Positions 52,528 through 61,589 are shown, numbered from the stretch's first letter. The stretch: DNA of 64,000 nucleotides from JAJKJG01 sp036556825 (GCA_036556825.1 DATBIR010000056.1:1-64000); one strand, 5' to 3'. Notes: generated from the letters alone by a model not told the origin. Program-made: numbers and translations.

Positions 52528-53101
52528 TCTGACCTCCAAAGTTTCGAGACCCTTGGGGGGCCGGGCTGTTGTGCCTCGACGTCTCTTGCGAGACTCTGAT
52601 TCACTCGTCCCTTTTCCCCTTAACATTTGGCTCCCCACCGGTTCCCCCGCTTGAAGCACAGCCAAATCACGACCGGGGCTATCCCGTCGCAGTTCCGACC
52701 ATACGCAGAACCGATGCACAATCAACCAAAGCCTGGGGCTCAAAGGCCCCTGTGGCGCAGTTTGAAAAGGGGTGTTGCATAACGACAACGCCCATTAACA
52801 CTTCGTTTACGAACAGGGCTGCGCCGGCCTGTTTCCCAGGGATTTTCATGGTTTGCCGATCGCCCGATCGGACAGAGCGGCTGTGGAAAGCGCCGGAAAG
52901 GGTGCTCGCAAGGGCGGGCCGACGAGGCGCGGGGCGGTCCGGCATGAAGCGGTCACGCAGCCGTTCCGCTGGAGTTTATGCTTGCGTCCGGCACCGCGCA
53001 TGGATGGCGCGGCGCGCCGGATCTATTTCGTGGCGCCCGAGAGCTGCGCGCGAATCATACGGGAGCTCTCGGGCGGCGCTTCACTTGGCGGATTGCCCAA
53101 G
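52528..53101. other. 574-base intergenic region upstream of the porin
   Basis: No frame here shows a family pattern or ribosome site. It must hold the porin promoter. TTAA-CACTTCG-TTTA at 52795-52809 is a one-mismatch CtrA-type box. Near the ThDP gene end, TCACTTGGCGG occurs twice (53081-53091 and 53102-53112), a small duplication of that gene's last bases. A regulatory RNA against the porin mRNA would fit such a region, but no clear promoter-terminator pair is seen. Confidence 0.4.
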
Positions 53102-54868
53102 TCACTTGGCGGTGGCGCGCTGCCCCAGCGCCGAACCGGCGCGGCGGTCCTCGCCGGGGGTGATGTGGAAGTCGATCAGGCAGACGCCGCCGGACTTGAG
53201 GACCTCGACGCCCTTCCTGATCGCGGCCTTGACATCCGCCGCCTCGCGGACCGGGCCGATGCCCACAGCACCCTGGGCTTCCGCCAGCTTGGCGAGATCC
53301 GGCTCCGGATCGGCGATTCGCTGACCGATCCAGCGGTTCGACGGCTCGCGGCCGCGCGTGTTGGCGACCGTCTCCTGATGCAGCTCGTCGTTGAAATACG
53401 ATCGGTTGTTGTTGATCAGGATCAGCAAAGGGATGCGGTGCCGGACCGCGGTCCAGATGGCATTGGCGCCCATGACGAAGTCGCCGTCGCCGAGCACCGT
53501 CACGGCATGCCGGCCCTGCTCCTGCAACGCGAGGGCGCAGCCCACGGAGATGCCCGGCCCCGAGCCGATGCCGCCGCCGCCGTCCTTGCCGAGATAGGCG
53601 ATCGGGTCGCGATGCGGCCACAGATCGATCGGCCAGCCGCGCGCCAGCGAGGCGAAGCCGACCTTGTCGGGATCGTCGAAGGCGCCGCGCAGCTCGGTCG
53701 CGACCTGGTTCAGGGTGATGCTGCCGCCGGTCTCTTTCCGCTTCGGCGCGACGCGTTCGCGCCAAGGATTCTTGCGCCCGGCGCCGAGTTCGTCGAGCAG
53801 GGCCGCGACCACCTCGTCGGCCGAGGCCGACATGAACACGTCGGCGGGCGGCAGTTCCTGGTAGTCCATGTTGAAGCCGTTATGGAGGTGATGATCCAGC
53901 GTCGCGGCGACGATGCCCGCCGCAACCGGCCCCACCCGCTTCGCCTGGCGCAGGGCGCCGCCGAGATCGATCCAGTCGAGCGCCAGAATCACGTCCGCCT
54001 GGCCCAAAATCTCGCGGGCCGGGACCGGAAGCACGTTGAACGGCGCGATGACATGCGCCGGATGATCGGTCGGGAACATGGACGCGGTCTTGAGGTCGCT
54101 CATCACGCAGGCGCCGAGACGCTCGGCGAGACGGACGCGCGCGTCCCAGGCCTCCTGCGTGCGCGCCCCGCGCCCGAACAGAATCAACGGCCGTTCCGCC
54201 TTGGCCAGCAGCGCGGCCGCCTGCTCGATCGCCGAACGCGCCGGCGGCACCGGCGCCGGCGCCGCAAAACGCGCCAGATCGGGCCATTCCGGCTCCGTCT
54301 CGAGCCGCGATTCCTGAAGGCCGGCGTCCAAACAGACGTAGACCGGAGCAGTCGGCTCGGTCCGCGTCACGAGGTTGGCGCGGCACATCGCTTCGACCAG
54401 GGCCTGCGCCGAGGTCGGCTCGCTGTCCCACTTGACGAACGAGCGCACGAGCGCGCCCTGGTCCTTGGTGGTGTGAATCCAGTCGATCCATGGCCGCCGC
54501 TTGACCGAATCGACGGGGCCGGTCGCGCCGAGAACGAACATCGGCACGCGATCGCACCAGGCGTTGTAGAGGCCCATCATGCCGTGCATGAGGCCGACGT
54601 TGCTGTGCAGCACGCAGCCCATGGGCTTGCCGGTCACCTTGGCGTAGCCGTGCGCGACCGCGACGGCGTGATCCTCGTGCAGGCACAGCAGCATCCCGGG
54701 ACGCTCGTTACCGAGATGGTTGACGAGGCTGTCGTGAAGCCCCCGGTAGCTCGCGCCGGGATTGAGGCTCACATACGGAATGTCGAAGCGGCGCAGCATC
54801 TGGGCGGCGATATCGCTGCCCCACGCCACCACCTCGTCGGGTCGTCCCTCAGGCTTGTCCAAAAACAT
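53102..54868 (-). CDS. ThDP-dependent enzyme of the acetolactate synthase/benzoylformate decarboxylase superfamily (paralogue 1)
   Basis: A 588-residue ThDP enzyme with the usual three domains. The activating Glu is in LCLHEDHAVAVAHGYAKVTG (residue 65), and the magnesium-diphosphate motif is VLGDGDFVMGANAIWTAVRH then LILINNNRSYFND. SLNPGASYRGLHDSLVNHLG near the N-terminus is shared with the paralogue at 61590, as is MGATGP-type spacing after the middle of domain 1. It lacks clear FAD-loop signs of true acetolactate synthase. A decarboxylase or carboligase acting on a 2-oxo acid is likely. It is the distal gene of the amidohydrolase-Rieske run on this strand. Confidence 0.88.
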   Translation of the reverse strand: MFLDKPEGRPDEVVAWGSDIAAQMLRRFDIPYVSLNPGASYRGLHDSLVNHLGNERPGMLLCLHEDHAVAVAHGYAKVTGKPMGCVLHSNVGLMHGMMGLYNAWCDRVPMFVLGATGPVDSVKRRPWIDWIHTTKDQGALVRSFVKWDSEPTSAQALVEAMCRANLVTRTEPTAPVYVCLDAGLQESRLETEPEWPDLARFAAPAPVPPARSAIEQAAALLAKAERPLILFGRGARTQEAWDARVRLAERLGACVMSDLKTASMFPTDHPAHVIAPFNVLPVPAREILGQADVILALDWIDLGGALRQAKRVGPVAAGIVAATLDHHLHNGFNMDYQELPPADVFMSASADEVVAALLDELGAGRKNPWRERVAPKRKETGGSITLNQVATELRGAFDDPDKVGFASLARGWPIDLWPHRDPIAYLGKDGGGGIGSGPGISVGCALALQEQGRHAVTVLGDGDFVMGANAIWTAVRHRIPLLILINNNRSYFNDELHQETVANTRGREPSNRWIGQRIADPEPDLAKLAEAQGAVGIGPVREAADVKAAIRKGVEVLKSGGVCLIDFHITPGEDRRAGSALGQRATAK

Positions 54869-55097
54869 CTGTCATCCTCGTAGAACATCACGGGCCGCGG
54901 GGGCGGCTGGTGGACCGTCCGAGCCGAAGCCTGCTTTCGGCAAAACGGCATCGGCTTCGCCGGATCTTGCTCAAGTCTCGCATGCGCCCCAGCTCACGCC
55001 AGGGCAAGGCTTTCGGCCGGAGCGGGATCGCTTCTGCCCGACCAGGCCTGGACGAGTCGAGGCCCGCTGCGTTGCAGCGAGCCCCGGGCTCACCCGA

Positions 55098-56333
55098 TCA
55101 GACGCTCAGGTTGCCGTATTTCTGGAGATTCTCCCGCTGCTTCTCGTTGCGCGGCGGCAGCTTGAACAGCCGCGCAGCGTTGCCGCCGAGAACGTTCTGC
55201 TTGGCCCTCTCGGAGAGGAACGGCAGATCGTAGATGGTGCTCGGCAGGTCGAAGTCCCAATGCGGGTAATCCGACGAGTAGAGAAGCTGGGTCTCGGCAT
55301 TGATCATGCGGAAGGTGTGCTCCAGCATGTCGAGATCCTGGATCTCCATCGGCTGCGTCGAGTAATACATGTCGCGCATGTATTCACTCGGCTTCTTCTT
55401 GAGCGTCGGGCATTCCGACGAGCGCAGCATGTATTCGTGGTCGAGGCGCTGCATCAGGAACGGCACCCAGGCCAGCCCGGCCTCGACCCAGATCACCGGC
55501 AGCTTCGGAAAGCGCTCGCCGAGCCCGTTGATGACCCAATTGGTCAGGTGCAGGATGTTGTAGAAGGTGAAACCAAGCGCGTGCACCGAGAGGAAGCGGT
55601 TGCAGCTCTTGAATACCGGCTCGCCCCAGTTCGGGCCGGAATGGAAGGCGAGCGACAGGCCGCGCTCCTCCATGGCCCGATACACCTTCATGTAGGCGTT
55701 GTCGTGAACCGGCAGCGTGCGCACGGTGGTGACCATGAACCCCGTCACGCCCTTGCGCTCGCCGAAAGTTTCGACCTGACGCAGCGACTCGTCAGGATCG
55801 GAGAACGGCAGCGGCAGCATCGAGTAGTAGCGGCCCTGCGACTCGGGCAGGACCTTCTCGGTGAGCCAGCGGTTGTAGGCCCAGCACAGGTCGACCTCCA
55901 TCTCCTTCAGCGGATGCAGGCCGACATTGAGCATGCCGGTCGGGAACAGGCAGGCGTAGTCGACGCTCATGGCGTCCATCCAGCGCTCGCCGAGTTCGAC
56001 GTCACGGGTCCTCACGCCCTCCGTCTTCTCGCTCGAGCGCATCGGGTAGCGGGTGACCCGCCCGCCCATGTCCTGAAAGCCCGTTTGTCCCGGAACGATG
56101 CTGTGGCGGCCCTTGGCGCGCCCCGACAGGGTCAGCTGCCGCAGCACGTCATTCTCCATGAACGGCAGGATCTCCCCGAACGACTCGTTCTCGTAGTGGT
56201 GGGAGTCGACGTCCACGATCAGGATGTCGTCGAACTTGCGCTTGTGCGCCTGCTGGGCCGCGTGGGCGAGGAGGCGGGTCGTGTTGAGCTCGTCAACCGA
56301 GACGCGCCGGCCGCGATCAGCAATAAGGTCCAT
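55098..56333 (-). CDS. ACMSD-like amidohydrolase (amidohydrolase 2 family)
   Basis: A 411-residue TIM-barrel metal hydrolase. ILIVDVDSHHYENESFGEIL carries the first metal site, LAFHSGPNWGEPVFK the third-strand His, and LLYSSDYPHWDFDLPST the C-terminal Asp that activates water. The family (PF04909) includes non-oxidative decarboxylases such as ACMSD and gamma-resorcylate decarboxylase as well as hydrolases. The neighbours, a Rieske ferredoxin and a ThDP enzyme, favour an aromatic-acid pathway. AGGAGAAATCCC precedes the ATG. A small gene of unknown role starts upstream on the same strand. Confidence 0.88.
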   Translation of the reverse strand: MDLIADRGRRVSVDELNTTRLLAHAAQQAHKRKFDDILIVDVDSHHYENESFGEILPFMENDVLRQLTLSGRAKGRHSIVPGQTGFQDMGGRVTRYPMRSSEKTEGVRTRDVELGERWMDAMSVDYACLFPTGMLNVGLHPLKEMEVDLCWAYNRWLTEKVLPESQGRYYSMLPLPFSDPDESLRQVETFGERKGVTGFMVTTVRTLPVHDNAYMKVYRAMEERGLSLAFHSGPNWGEPVFKSCNRFLSVHALGFTFYNILHLTNWVINGLGERFPKLPVIWVEAGLAWVPFLMQRLDHEYMLRSSECPTLKKKPSEYMRDMYYSTQPMEIQDLDMLEHTFRMINAETQLLYSSDYPHWDFDLPSTIYDLPFLSERAKQNVLGGNAARLFKLPPRNEKQRENLQKYGNLSV

Positions 56334-56357
56334 GGGATTTCTCCTGAATTTCTCTGT

Positions 56358-56669
56358 TCAGCGGCCGGTCCAGCTCTGCCACATGCCGAGCTCGAAAACC
56401 TGCAGGTTGACGGCCTTCAGCAGCGCGCTTGCCATCACCATCACGTCGGTGTCCATGACGCGGTTCTGGTCAGGCAGTGGCAGGAAGGTGCTGCCGGCTT
56501 CAACATGCGCCGAATAGATCCTGCACACGGCCGCGATCACGGCCTGCAAGGCCTCCGGCGTAACCGCATCGAGACGTCCTTCCGACAGCGCACGCTCGAG
56601 CTCGGCTGCGAGCTTCATGGCCTCGGCGGACCGTTCGGCATTGGACGGCTGTGGCGATGGTCCCGACAT
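56358..56669 (-). CDS. Small hypothetical protein of the amidohydrolase cluster
   Basis: A 103-residue soluble helical protein: ERSAEAMKLAAELERALSEG, TPEALQAVIAAVCRIYSAHV and FLPLPDQNRVMDTDVMVMAS. It matches no family I recognise. GGAGGAGG directly before the ATG at 56669 is strong support for translation. It lies 24 bases before the amidohydrolase gene and 40 bases after the Rieske gene, so it is co-transcribed with both and may be a small subunit or assembly partner. That idea is inference. Confidence 0.7.
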   Translation of the reverse strand: MSGPSPQPSNAERSAEAMKLAAELERALSEGRLDAVTPEALQAVIAAVCRIYSAHVEAGSTFLPLPDQNRVMDTDVMVMASALLKAVNLQVFELGMWQSWTGR

Positions 56670-56709
56670 AGCCTCCTCCGAGGGCTGCACGATGTTCTTA
56701 ACCCGCAAG

Positions 56710-57075
56710 CTAGATGACGACATAGAGCTCGTCCCCCTTCTGCAGGGTCTCATAGCGCCGCAGCTTGAGGCGCCGGTCGGCGGTGCATTCACCCGTGCGC
56801 ATGTCGTATTCGTAGCCGTGCCAGGGGCACACGAAGTGCAGCTCGGTCTCAGAGAAATACAGGCCGCGCGAGGTCTTGTCGGGCATGATCCGCTCCTCGA
56901 CCTTGGCGATGGTCAGGCCTTCGCAGGCCGGGCCGCCCTGGTGAACGCAATAATTGCTGTAGGCGTGGAACTGGCCTTCGTGCCTGAATACGCCGATCTC
57001 GCGCTCACCGAGCACGACGATCCGGCGATCGCCATCCTTGAATTCCGAGACCTTGGCAACAAGGTGTTCTGCCAT
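56710..57075 (-). CDS. Rieske [2Fe-2S] ferredoxin
   Basis: A 121-residue protein that is a single Rieske domain. The two cluster motifs are CVHQGGPACEG and CPWHGYEYDMRTG, each giving one Cys and one His ligand. There is no oxygenase catalytic domain, so it acts as a soluble electron carrier or as a small Rieske-type subunit. No matching oxygenase large subunit is in the window. It is the first gene of the minus-strand run and divergent from the MarR gene, with a palindromic site between them. Confidence 0.9.
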   Translation of the reverse strand: MAEHLVAKVSEFKDGDRRIVVLGEREIGVFRHEGQFHAYSNYCVHQGGPACEGLTIAKVEERIMPDKTSRGLYFSETELHFVCPWHGYEYDMRTGECTADRRLKLRRYETLQKGDELYVVI

Positions 57076-57190
57076 GTCAGTAGTCCCTCCGGTTGAGCGT
57101 TTCGCAAGGTGGTGTCGAATGGCAGCCAGCGGCACGCCCCCCGCGAGCGAGGGCTTGCTGCCGGCCACCCATTTTGTTAATCCCCATACT

Positions 57191-57204
57191 GTAAGGGGCC
57201 TTAC
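57191..57204. promoter_or_regulatory. Palindrome GTAAGG-GG-CCTTAC, likely MarR operator
   Basis: A perfect 6-bp inverted repeat with a 2-base centre lies between the divergent Rieske and MarR genes, 115 bases from the former ATG and 67 from the latter. MarR proteins typically bind such sites in the promoter shared with their target operon. Binding is inferred from position and symmetry. Confidence 0.6.
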
Positions 57205-57271
57205 GATCCGTGTCAAACCACTGCAACGTGCGAGGCACGGTGCAGCATGCGATGGCCTCGCGGGGTGGTCC

Positions 57272-57739
57272 ATGGGCAAGGCAGCATCGACAACCAGGAG
57301 CCAAGCGCGTGCGCAGCTGCGCTCCGGCATCGGCAAGCTGCTGCGCCGCGCCCATCGCAGCTACAGCCGCCGGCTGCAGGACGAGCTGGCGGCGCACGGG
57401 GTCAGCCTTGCCCAATACCTGCATCTGCGCGAGCTCTGGGAGCTCAACGGCCTGACGCAGAACGAGCTGTCGCAGAAGGTCGGGATCGAGAAGGCCTCCT
57501 CGACGGCGGTGCTTGACGCCCTGGAGAGGAACGGCCTGATCCTCAGGGTGCGCAACGCGCAGGACCGGCGCAAGGTGAATGTCCACCTGACCCCGGCGGG
57601 ACAGAATATCCGGGACGTGCTCAGCCCCGCGGCGCGAGGGGTGGCGATCCAGGCGGTCAGCGACCTGTCCGAGGCGGAGCTGGACAACCTTTTCTCGGCC
57701 CTAAACAGGGTCATCGCCAACCTCGATCCGGAGGGCTGA
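57272..57739 (+). CDS. MarR family transcriptional regulator
   Basis: A 155-residue winged-helix dimer. GVSLAQYLHLRELWELNGLT, QNELSQKVGIEKASSTAVLD (recognition helix), LERNGLILRVRNAQDRRKVN (wing with the DxR motif) and VHLTPAGQNIRDVL follow the MarR order. It probably represses the Rieske-amidohydrolase-ThDP genes until an aromatic ligand binds between its dimer helices. The ATG at 57272 gives the usual family length; the longer frame overlaps the divergent promoter. A Bug binding protein gene follows 129 bases on. Confidence 0.92.
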   Translation: MGKAASTTRSQARAQLRSGIGKLLRRAHRSYSRRLQDELAAHGVSLAQYLHLRELWELNGLTQNELSQKVGIEKASSTAVLDALERNGLILRVRNAQDRRKVNVHLTPAGQNIRDVLSPAARGVAIQAVSDLSEAELDNLFSALNRVIANLDPEG

Positions 57740-57868
57740 GAACACGGTACGGCACGCCAAGCGAGGGCCAAACGGCGACGGAGTTGCCGGGAGAACGTCT
57801 CCTGCCTTAGCTTCCGCGCCCAGCAGGGCGTAAGGCGCCCAAGGCAACAGTCAGGACAACAACGGAGG

Positions 57869-58912
57869 ATGATTTTGCCCAAGCCGAATATCCGAAATTT
57901 CCGAAGGGCACTGACGGGCTTTGTGGCCGGCCTGTGCCTGGCCGCGCCCGTCCAGGCAGCCGATTTCTACGCCGGCAAGTCGATCGACCTGATCATCGGC
58001 GGCGACGTGGCCGGCGGCTACGACATCTACGCCCGCACCCTGGCCCGTCACATGGTCCGGCACATTCCGGGAAATCCGGCCATCGTTCCCAAGAACCTGC
58101 CGGGCGCGGGCAGCGGCCGGGCCGCCGCGCAGCTCGCCTCGGTGGCGCCGAAGGACGGCACGGTGATCGGGGCGATCTTTCCGGGCGTGATCGTGGCGCC
58201 CCTGCTCGAGGCGCGCGCCCAGTCGCTTTTCGATCCGACCAAGCTCGAATATCTCGGCAGTGCCGACAGCGGCACGCGTGTCTGCGTCACATTCCAGAAC
58301 TCGAAGATCAAAACCTTCGATGACGCGCTGCAGCAGAAGACGATCCTCGGCGCCAGCGCCGCGGGCGGCTCGACGCGCGACTACGGTTCGTTCCTCAAGA
58401 AGCTGGTCGGCATGAAGGCCGACATCGTCTCCGGCTACAAAGGCACCGCCGACATCCTGCTCGCCATGGAGCGCGGCGAGGTCGACGGCGTCTGCGGGCA
58501 GGACTGGTCGAGCCTGAAGTCGCAGAAGCCGGACTGGATCCGTGACGGCAAGCTCAACATTCTGGTGCAGATGGGCCTTGAGCCGGATGCCGAGCTCACC
58601 AAGAAGGGCGTCCCCGAGGTGTGGAAATTCGTCAAGGATGACGAGACCCGCAAAGTGATCGAGCTGATCGTCGCGCAGCAGATCTTCGGGCGGCCCTACA
58701 TCGCCCCACCCGGCACGGCCCCCGAGCAGCTCAAGATCCTGCGTGCCGCGTTCATGGCGACGATGCAGGACAAGCAGTTCCTGGAAGAGTCCGAGAAGCA
58801 GCGCATCGATATCAACCCGTCCTCGGGTGAGAGGGTGCAGAAGGTGGTGCTCGACCTCTACGCCTCGCCCAAGAACATCGTCGACCGGGCGAAGGACGCG
58901 GTTCAGCCGTAA
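57869..58912 (+). CDS. Bug/TctC-like substrate-binding protein
   Basis: A 347-residue periplasmic binding protein: ALTGFVAGLCLAAPVQA is the signal peptide, ADFYAGKSIDLIIGGDVAGG and YDIYARTLARHMVRHIPGNP open the mature part. It is a paralogue of the protein at 60460, sharing GYDxYARxLARHM and the later GYKGT/GYPGG loop with ERGEVxGxCG. This subfamily differs from the classical Bug protein at 23740, as the first loop is shorter. GGAGG abuts the ATG, so a TTG two codons later (57875) is better spaced and may be the actual start. It probably collects the substrate of the neighbouring enzymes. Confidence 0.87.
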   Translation: MILPKPNIRNFRRALTGFVAGLCLAAPVQAADFYAGKSIDLIIGGDVAGGYDIYARTLARHMVRHIPGNPAIVPKNLPGAGSGRAAAQLASVAPKDGTVIGAIFPGVIVAPLLEARAQSLFDPTKLEYLGSADSGTRVCVTFQNSKIKTFDDALQQKTILGASAAGGSTRDYGSFLKKLVGMKADIVSGYKGTADILLAMERGEVDGVCGQDWSSLKSQKPDWIRDGKLNILVQMGLEPDAELTKKGVPEVWKFVKDDETRKVIELIVAQQIFGRPYIAPPGTAPEQLKILRAAFMATMQDKQFLEESEKQRIDINPSSGERVQKVVLDLYASPKNIVDRAKDAVQP

Positions 58913-58932
58913 GGGTAGCACCGTCCCACCGA

Positions 58933-58986
58933 GGGGCGCGGTTGACGGAGGGGGCAGGTCGCGCCCCGTCCCTGTCGACGGGACGG
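58933..58986. terminator. Paired GC hairpins between convergent genes
   Basis: GGGGCGCG (58933-58940) pairs with CGCGCCCC (58960-58967), and CCGTCCC (58966-58972) pairs with GGGACGG (58980-58986). The two stems are mutually exclusive by two bases. They lie between the binding protein stop and the convergent dehydrogenase stop. No T-run is present, so termination strength is uncertain. Confidence 0.35.
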
Positions 58987-58996
58987 CTTCGGCCCG

Positions 58997-59959
58997 CTAA
59001 CGCGCGATCTGATTGAGCAGCGGCGCGCCGGCCCGGAAGCGCTCGAGATTGGCCGAGAACAGCGCCTTCTGCTGCGCGTAGTCCTTTGAGCCGGCGCCGG
59101 CGACATGCGGTGAGACGATCACATTGGGCATGTCCCAAAGCGGGCTGTCGGGCGGCAGCGGCTCGATCTCGGTCACGTCGAGCCCGGCGCCGCCGACGCG
59201 GCCGTCGCGCAGCGCCTGCACCAGGGCGGCCTCGTCGAGGATCTCGCCGCGGGCGATGTTGACGAGGCAGGCACCCGGTTTCATCGCCGCCAATTGTGCG
59301 GCGCCGACCAGGTGGCGGCTGCTCGCGTCCGAGCTCGTGCAGACCACCACCGCGTCCGCCTCGCCAAGCGCTTCGCCGATGCGCTCGCGCGGAAGCACGA
59401 CATCGACGTCGCCGCCGGGCACGCCGGCGCGGGAGACTGCAACGGTGCGCGCATCGAAGGCCTTTACCTTGCGCGCGACCTCGCGGCCGACGCCGCCCAG
59501 GCCGATGATGCACACGGTGGCGCCTTCCAGGGAGGACAGCTTCGGCTGCATCTCCACGCGGCGCCAGGCATGGGCGCGCTGCGCCGCTTGCAGATCCGGG
59601 AACCGGCGCATGACGGCCAGAAGCAGCGTGAGGGCATGCTCGGCGACCGTGCGTGCCTTGAGTCCGGACGCATTGCTGACCGCTGCACCCGGCGGCAGCC
59701 CCATGGCGAGGCCGCGCTCGACCCCGGCCGTGAGGAAGTGAATCCAGCCGAGCGAGGCCGGCGCCGCCCGGTGCAGGGCCTCGCCGAGTTCGGGAGAGCA
59801 AACCCGATTGGTCAGCACCAGAATGTCGGCGTCGCCGATCTCGCGCGCGACGTCCTGCGGCGAGGATGCAATGGCCCATTGCAGCTGGGGGAGATCGTCC
59901 CGAAACCTGTGGACGGGATCATCGCGCTGGAAGGTGTACAACACCGCTTTCATCGGCAT
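58997..59959 (-). CDS. D-2-hydroxyacid dehydrogenase
   Basis: A 320-residue NAD-dependent enzyme reducing 2-oxo acids or oxidising D-2-hydroxy acids. VCIIGLGGVGREVARKVKAF is the nucleotide loop. Catalytic Arg lies in CLVNIARGEILDEAALVQAL, Glu in TEIEPLPPDSPLW and His in NVIVSPHVAG. It resembles glyoxylate/hydroxypyruvate reductase-type members. Two ATGs (59959, 59953) are possible; the first starts 11 bases after the upstream small gene. Its place in the ThDP/amidohydrolase region suggests a keto acid step. Confidence 0.9.
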   Translation of the reverse strand: MPMKAVLYTFQRDDPVHRFRDDLPQLQWAIASSPQDVAREIGDADILVLTNRVCSPELGEALHRAAPASLGWIHFLTAGVERGLAMGLPPGAAVSNASGLKARTVAEHALTLLLAVMRRFPDLQAAQRAHAWRRVEMQPKLSSLEGATVCIIGLGGVGREVARKVKAFDARTVAVSRAGVPGGDVDVVLPRERIGEALGEADAVVVCTSSDASSRHLVGAAQLAAMKPGACLVNIARGEILDEAALVQALRDGRVGGAGLDVTEIEPLPPDSPLWDMPNVIVSPHVAGAGSKDYAQQKALFSANLERFRAGAPLLNQIAR

Positions 59960-59970
59960 CGGACCCGAGA

Positions 59971-60240
59971 TCAGTCGTCGTGATCCTCGTCCGGGTCGGG
60001 CGCCGGGCCAATGGCGGCGCGAAGGAAGCTCGGCATGTCGTTCTGGATCGAGCGGAGCTCGGCGCTCGCCGCCGGATTGCCGCCAAGCATGGTCTCGCAT
60101 TCCTTCACCAGCGTCGGAATGTCAGCTTTGGTCAGGACGCCTCTCATGACGAGGGTCGTCAGGAGGCTCTTGACCATGGCGCCGAGGGCGTCGACCCGCC
60201 CGTCGAGATCACGCCCGTTGCCCTGTTGACCTGAATTCAT
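59971..60240 (-). CDS. Small hypothetical protein
   Basis: An 89-residue soluble helical protein: LDGRVDALGAMVKSLLTTLV, MRGVLTKADIPTLVKECETM and an acidic tail PDPDEDHDD. No family is recognised. It starts divergently from the Bug-like gene at 60460, with 219 bases between them, and the dehydrogenase gene begins 11 bases after its stop, so they are co-transcribed. Confidence 0.65.
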   Translation of the reverse strand: MNSGQQGNGRDLDGRVDALGAMVKSLLTTLVMRGVLTKADIPTLVKECETMLGGNPAASAELRSIQNDMPSFLRAAIGPAPDPDEDHDD

Positions 60241-60406
60241 GGCTTTCTCCAGTCATCGATTTCGCGCGCATGGGGCGCGCTCTTCCCGGCAACGCGTCAG
60301 GGAAGGTGTCAGGCTCAAGCTCTAACGCGGGCGCCGCCGCTAACCAAGGGCCGGAAGCGGCGCGAGCGCGATTGTCCGGCGGTCCCCGCCCGTTTATATG
60401 CCGGGG

Positions 60407-60423
60407 TCAAGGCTTGCCCTTGA
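60407..60423. promoter_or_regulatory. Palindrome TCAAGG-N5-CCTTGA
   Basis: A perfect 6-bp inverted repeat with spacer CTTGC lies 36 bases before the Bug-like gene at 60460, in the divergent region shared with the small gene at 60240. It shares the AAGG...CCTT core with the MarR-region palindrome but has a longer spacer, so the same regulator is possible but not shown. Confidence 0.35.
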
Positions 60424-60459
60424 GGCAGACCAGAAAGGAAACCACAAGGGAGGGGATCA

Positions 60460-61476
60460 ATGGGATTTGGCAGCTGGGCGTTCGCCGCGGCCATCGCGCT
60501 CACGGCATCCGTTTCCACCACCCATGCGCAGAGCCCCGCCGATTTCTACAAGGGCAAGACGGTCGAGATCTATATCGGCTACAGCGTCGGCGGCGCCTAC
60601 GACGTCTATGCCAGGTTGCTGGCCCGTCACATGGGCAAGCATCTCCCGGGCAGGCCGACGGTCGTCAACAAGAACATGGAAGGCGCCGGCAGCCTGCGCC
60701 TCGCCAACTGGCTTTACAATGTCGCACCGAAAGACGGCACGGTGTTCGGCATCATCGGCCGCGGCATCCCGTTCGATCCGCTCCTGGGCGGCAGCGGCCA
60801 GTTCGACGCCACCAAGTTTAGCTGGATCGGCAGCGCCAACGACGAGGTCAGCATCTGCGCCGCGTGGCACGCGACGCCCGTCAACACGTTCGAGGACCTG
60901 CTCACGCGCGACATGATCGTCGGCGGCACCGCGAGCGGGGCGGACACGGACCAGTTCCCGAAAATCGTCAACGGCGTGCTCGGCGCCAAGATGCGCGTCA
61001 TCTCCGGCTATCCGGGCGGCAACGAGATCACGCTCGCCATGGAACGCGGCGAGGTGCAGGGCCGCTGCGGCTGGTCGTGGTCAAGCGTCAAGGCCACGCA
61101 TCCGACCTGGGTCCAGGACAAGAAGATCAAGATCCTGATGCAACTCTCGCTCGCCAAGCATCCCGACCTGCCGGACGTGCCGCTCATCATGGACCTCGCC
61201 AAGAACGACGAGCAGAGACAAATCCTCAAGCTGGTGTTCGCGCGGCAGGTGATGGGCCGCCCGTTCCTCGGTCCGCCCGGCATCCCGGATGACCGCCTCA
61301 CGGCCCTGCGCAAAGCGTTCATGGACACGATGAAGGACCCGGAATTCCTGGCCGAGGCCGAGAAAGGCAAGCTCGAGATCACGCCGGTCTCGGGCGAAGA
61401 CATCCAGAAGCTCGTCACGGACGTCTATGCGACGCCCAAGGATGTCGCAGCAAAAGTGGGGGCCATGCTCAAGTGA
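60460..61476 (+). CDS. Bug/TctC-like substrate-binding protein (paralogue)
   Basis: A 338-residue periplasmic protein: signal peptide MGFGSWAFAAAIALTASVST to HAQS, then ADFYKGKTVEIYIGYSVGGA and YDVYARLLARHMGKHLPGRP, closely like the protein at 57869. IIGRGIPFDPLLGG and GYPGGNEITLAMERGEVQGR complete the family pattern. GGGAGGGG precedes the ATG. It is followed 113 bases on by the second ThDP enzyme gene, so binding protein and enzyme form a unit repeated twice in this region. Confidence 0.88.
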   Translation: MGFGSWAFAAAIALTASVSTTHAQSPADFYKGKTVEIYIGYSVGGAYDVYARLLARHMGKHLPGRPTVVNKNMEGAGSLRLANWLYNVAPKDGTVFGIIGRGIPFDPLLGGSGQFDATKFSWIGSANDEVSICAAWHATPVNTFEDLLTRDMIVGGTASGADTDQFPKIVNGVLGAKMRVISGYPGGNEITLAMERGEVQGRCGWSWSSVKATHPTWVQDKKIKILMQLSLAKHPDLPDVPLIMDLAKNDEQRQILKLVFARQVMGRPFLGPPGIPDDRLTALRKAFMDTMKDPEFLAEAEKGKLEITPVSGEDIQKLVTDVYATPKDVAAKVGAMLK

Positions 61477-61589
61477 CCGCGCGCCCGGAATTTGCTCGCA
61501 GCGCCCGGGCGAGCCGCTCTTGACATCCGGCGCGCAAGCGCGCCGATCCGTCTTACGTCATCATCAACCCGCCACAGAGGACAAGGCCG

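Noticed and set aside
53102..54868. True acetolactate synthase large subunit (ilvB)
   Set aside because: No small regulatory subunit or branched-chain amino acid gene is near, and the gene has a catabolic context with a close paralogue.
52853..54883. 676-codon open frame on the plus strand
   Set aside because: It is antisense to the first ThDP enzyme, with no ribosome site and no family pattern.
57061..57271. Longer MarR protein starting at 57038
   Set aside because: The extra 78 residues overlap the divergent Rieske gene start and promoter palindrome, and MarR proteins are normally about 150 residues.
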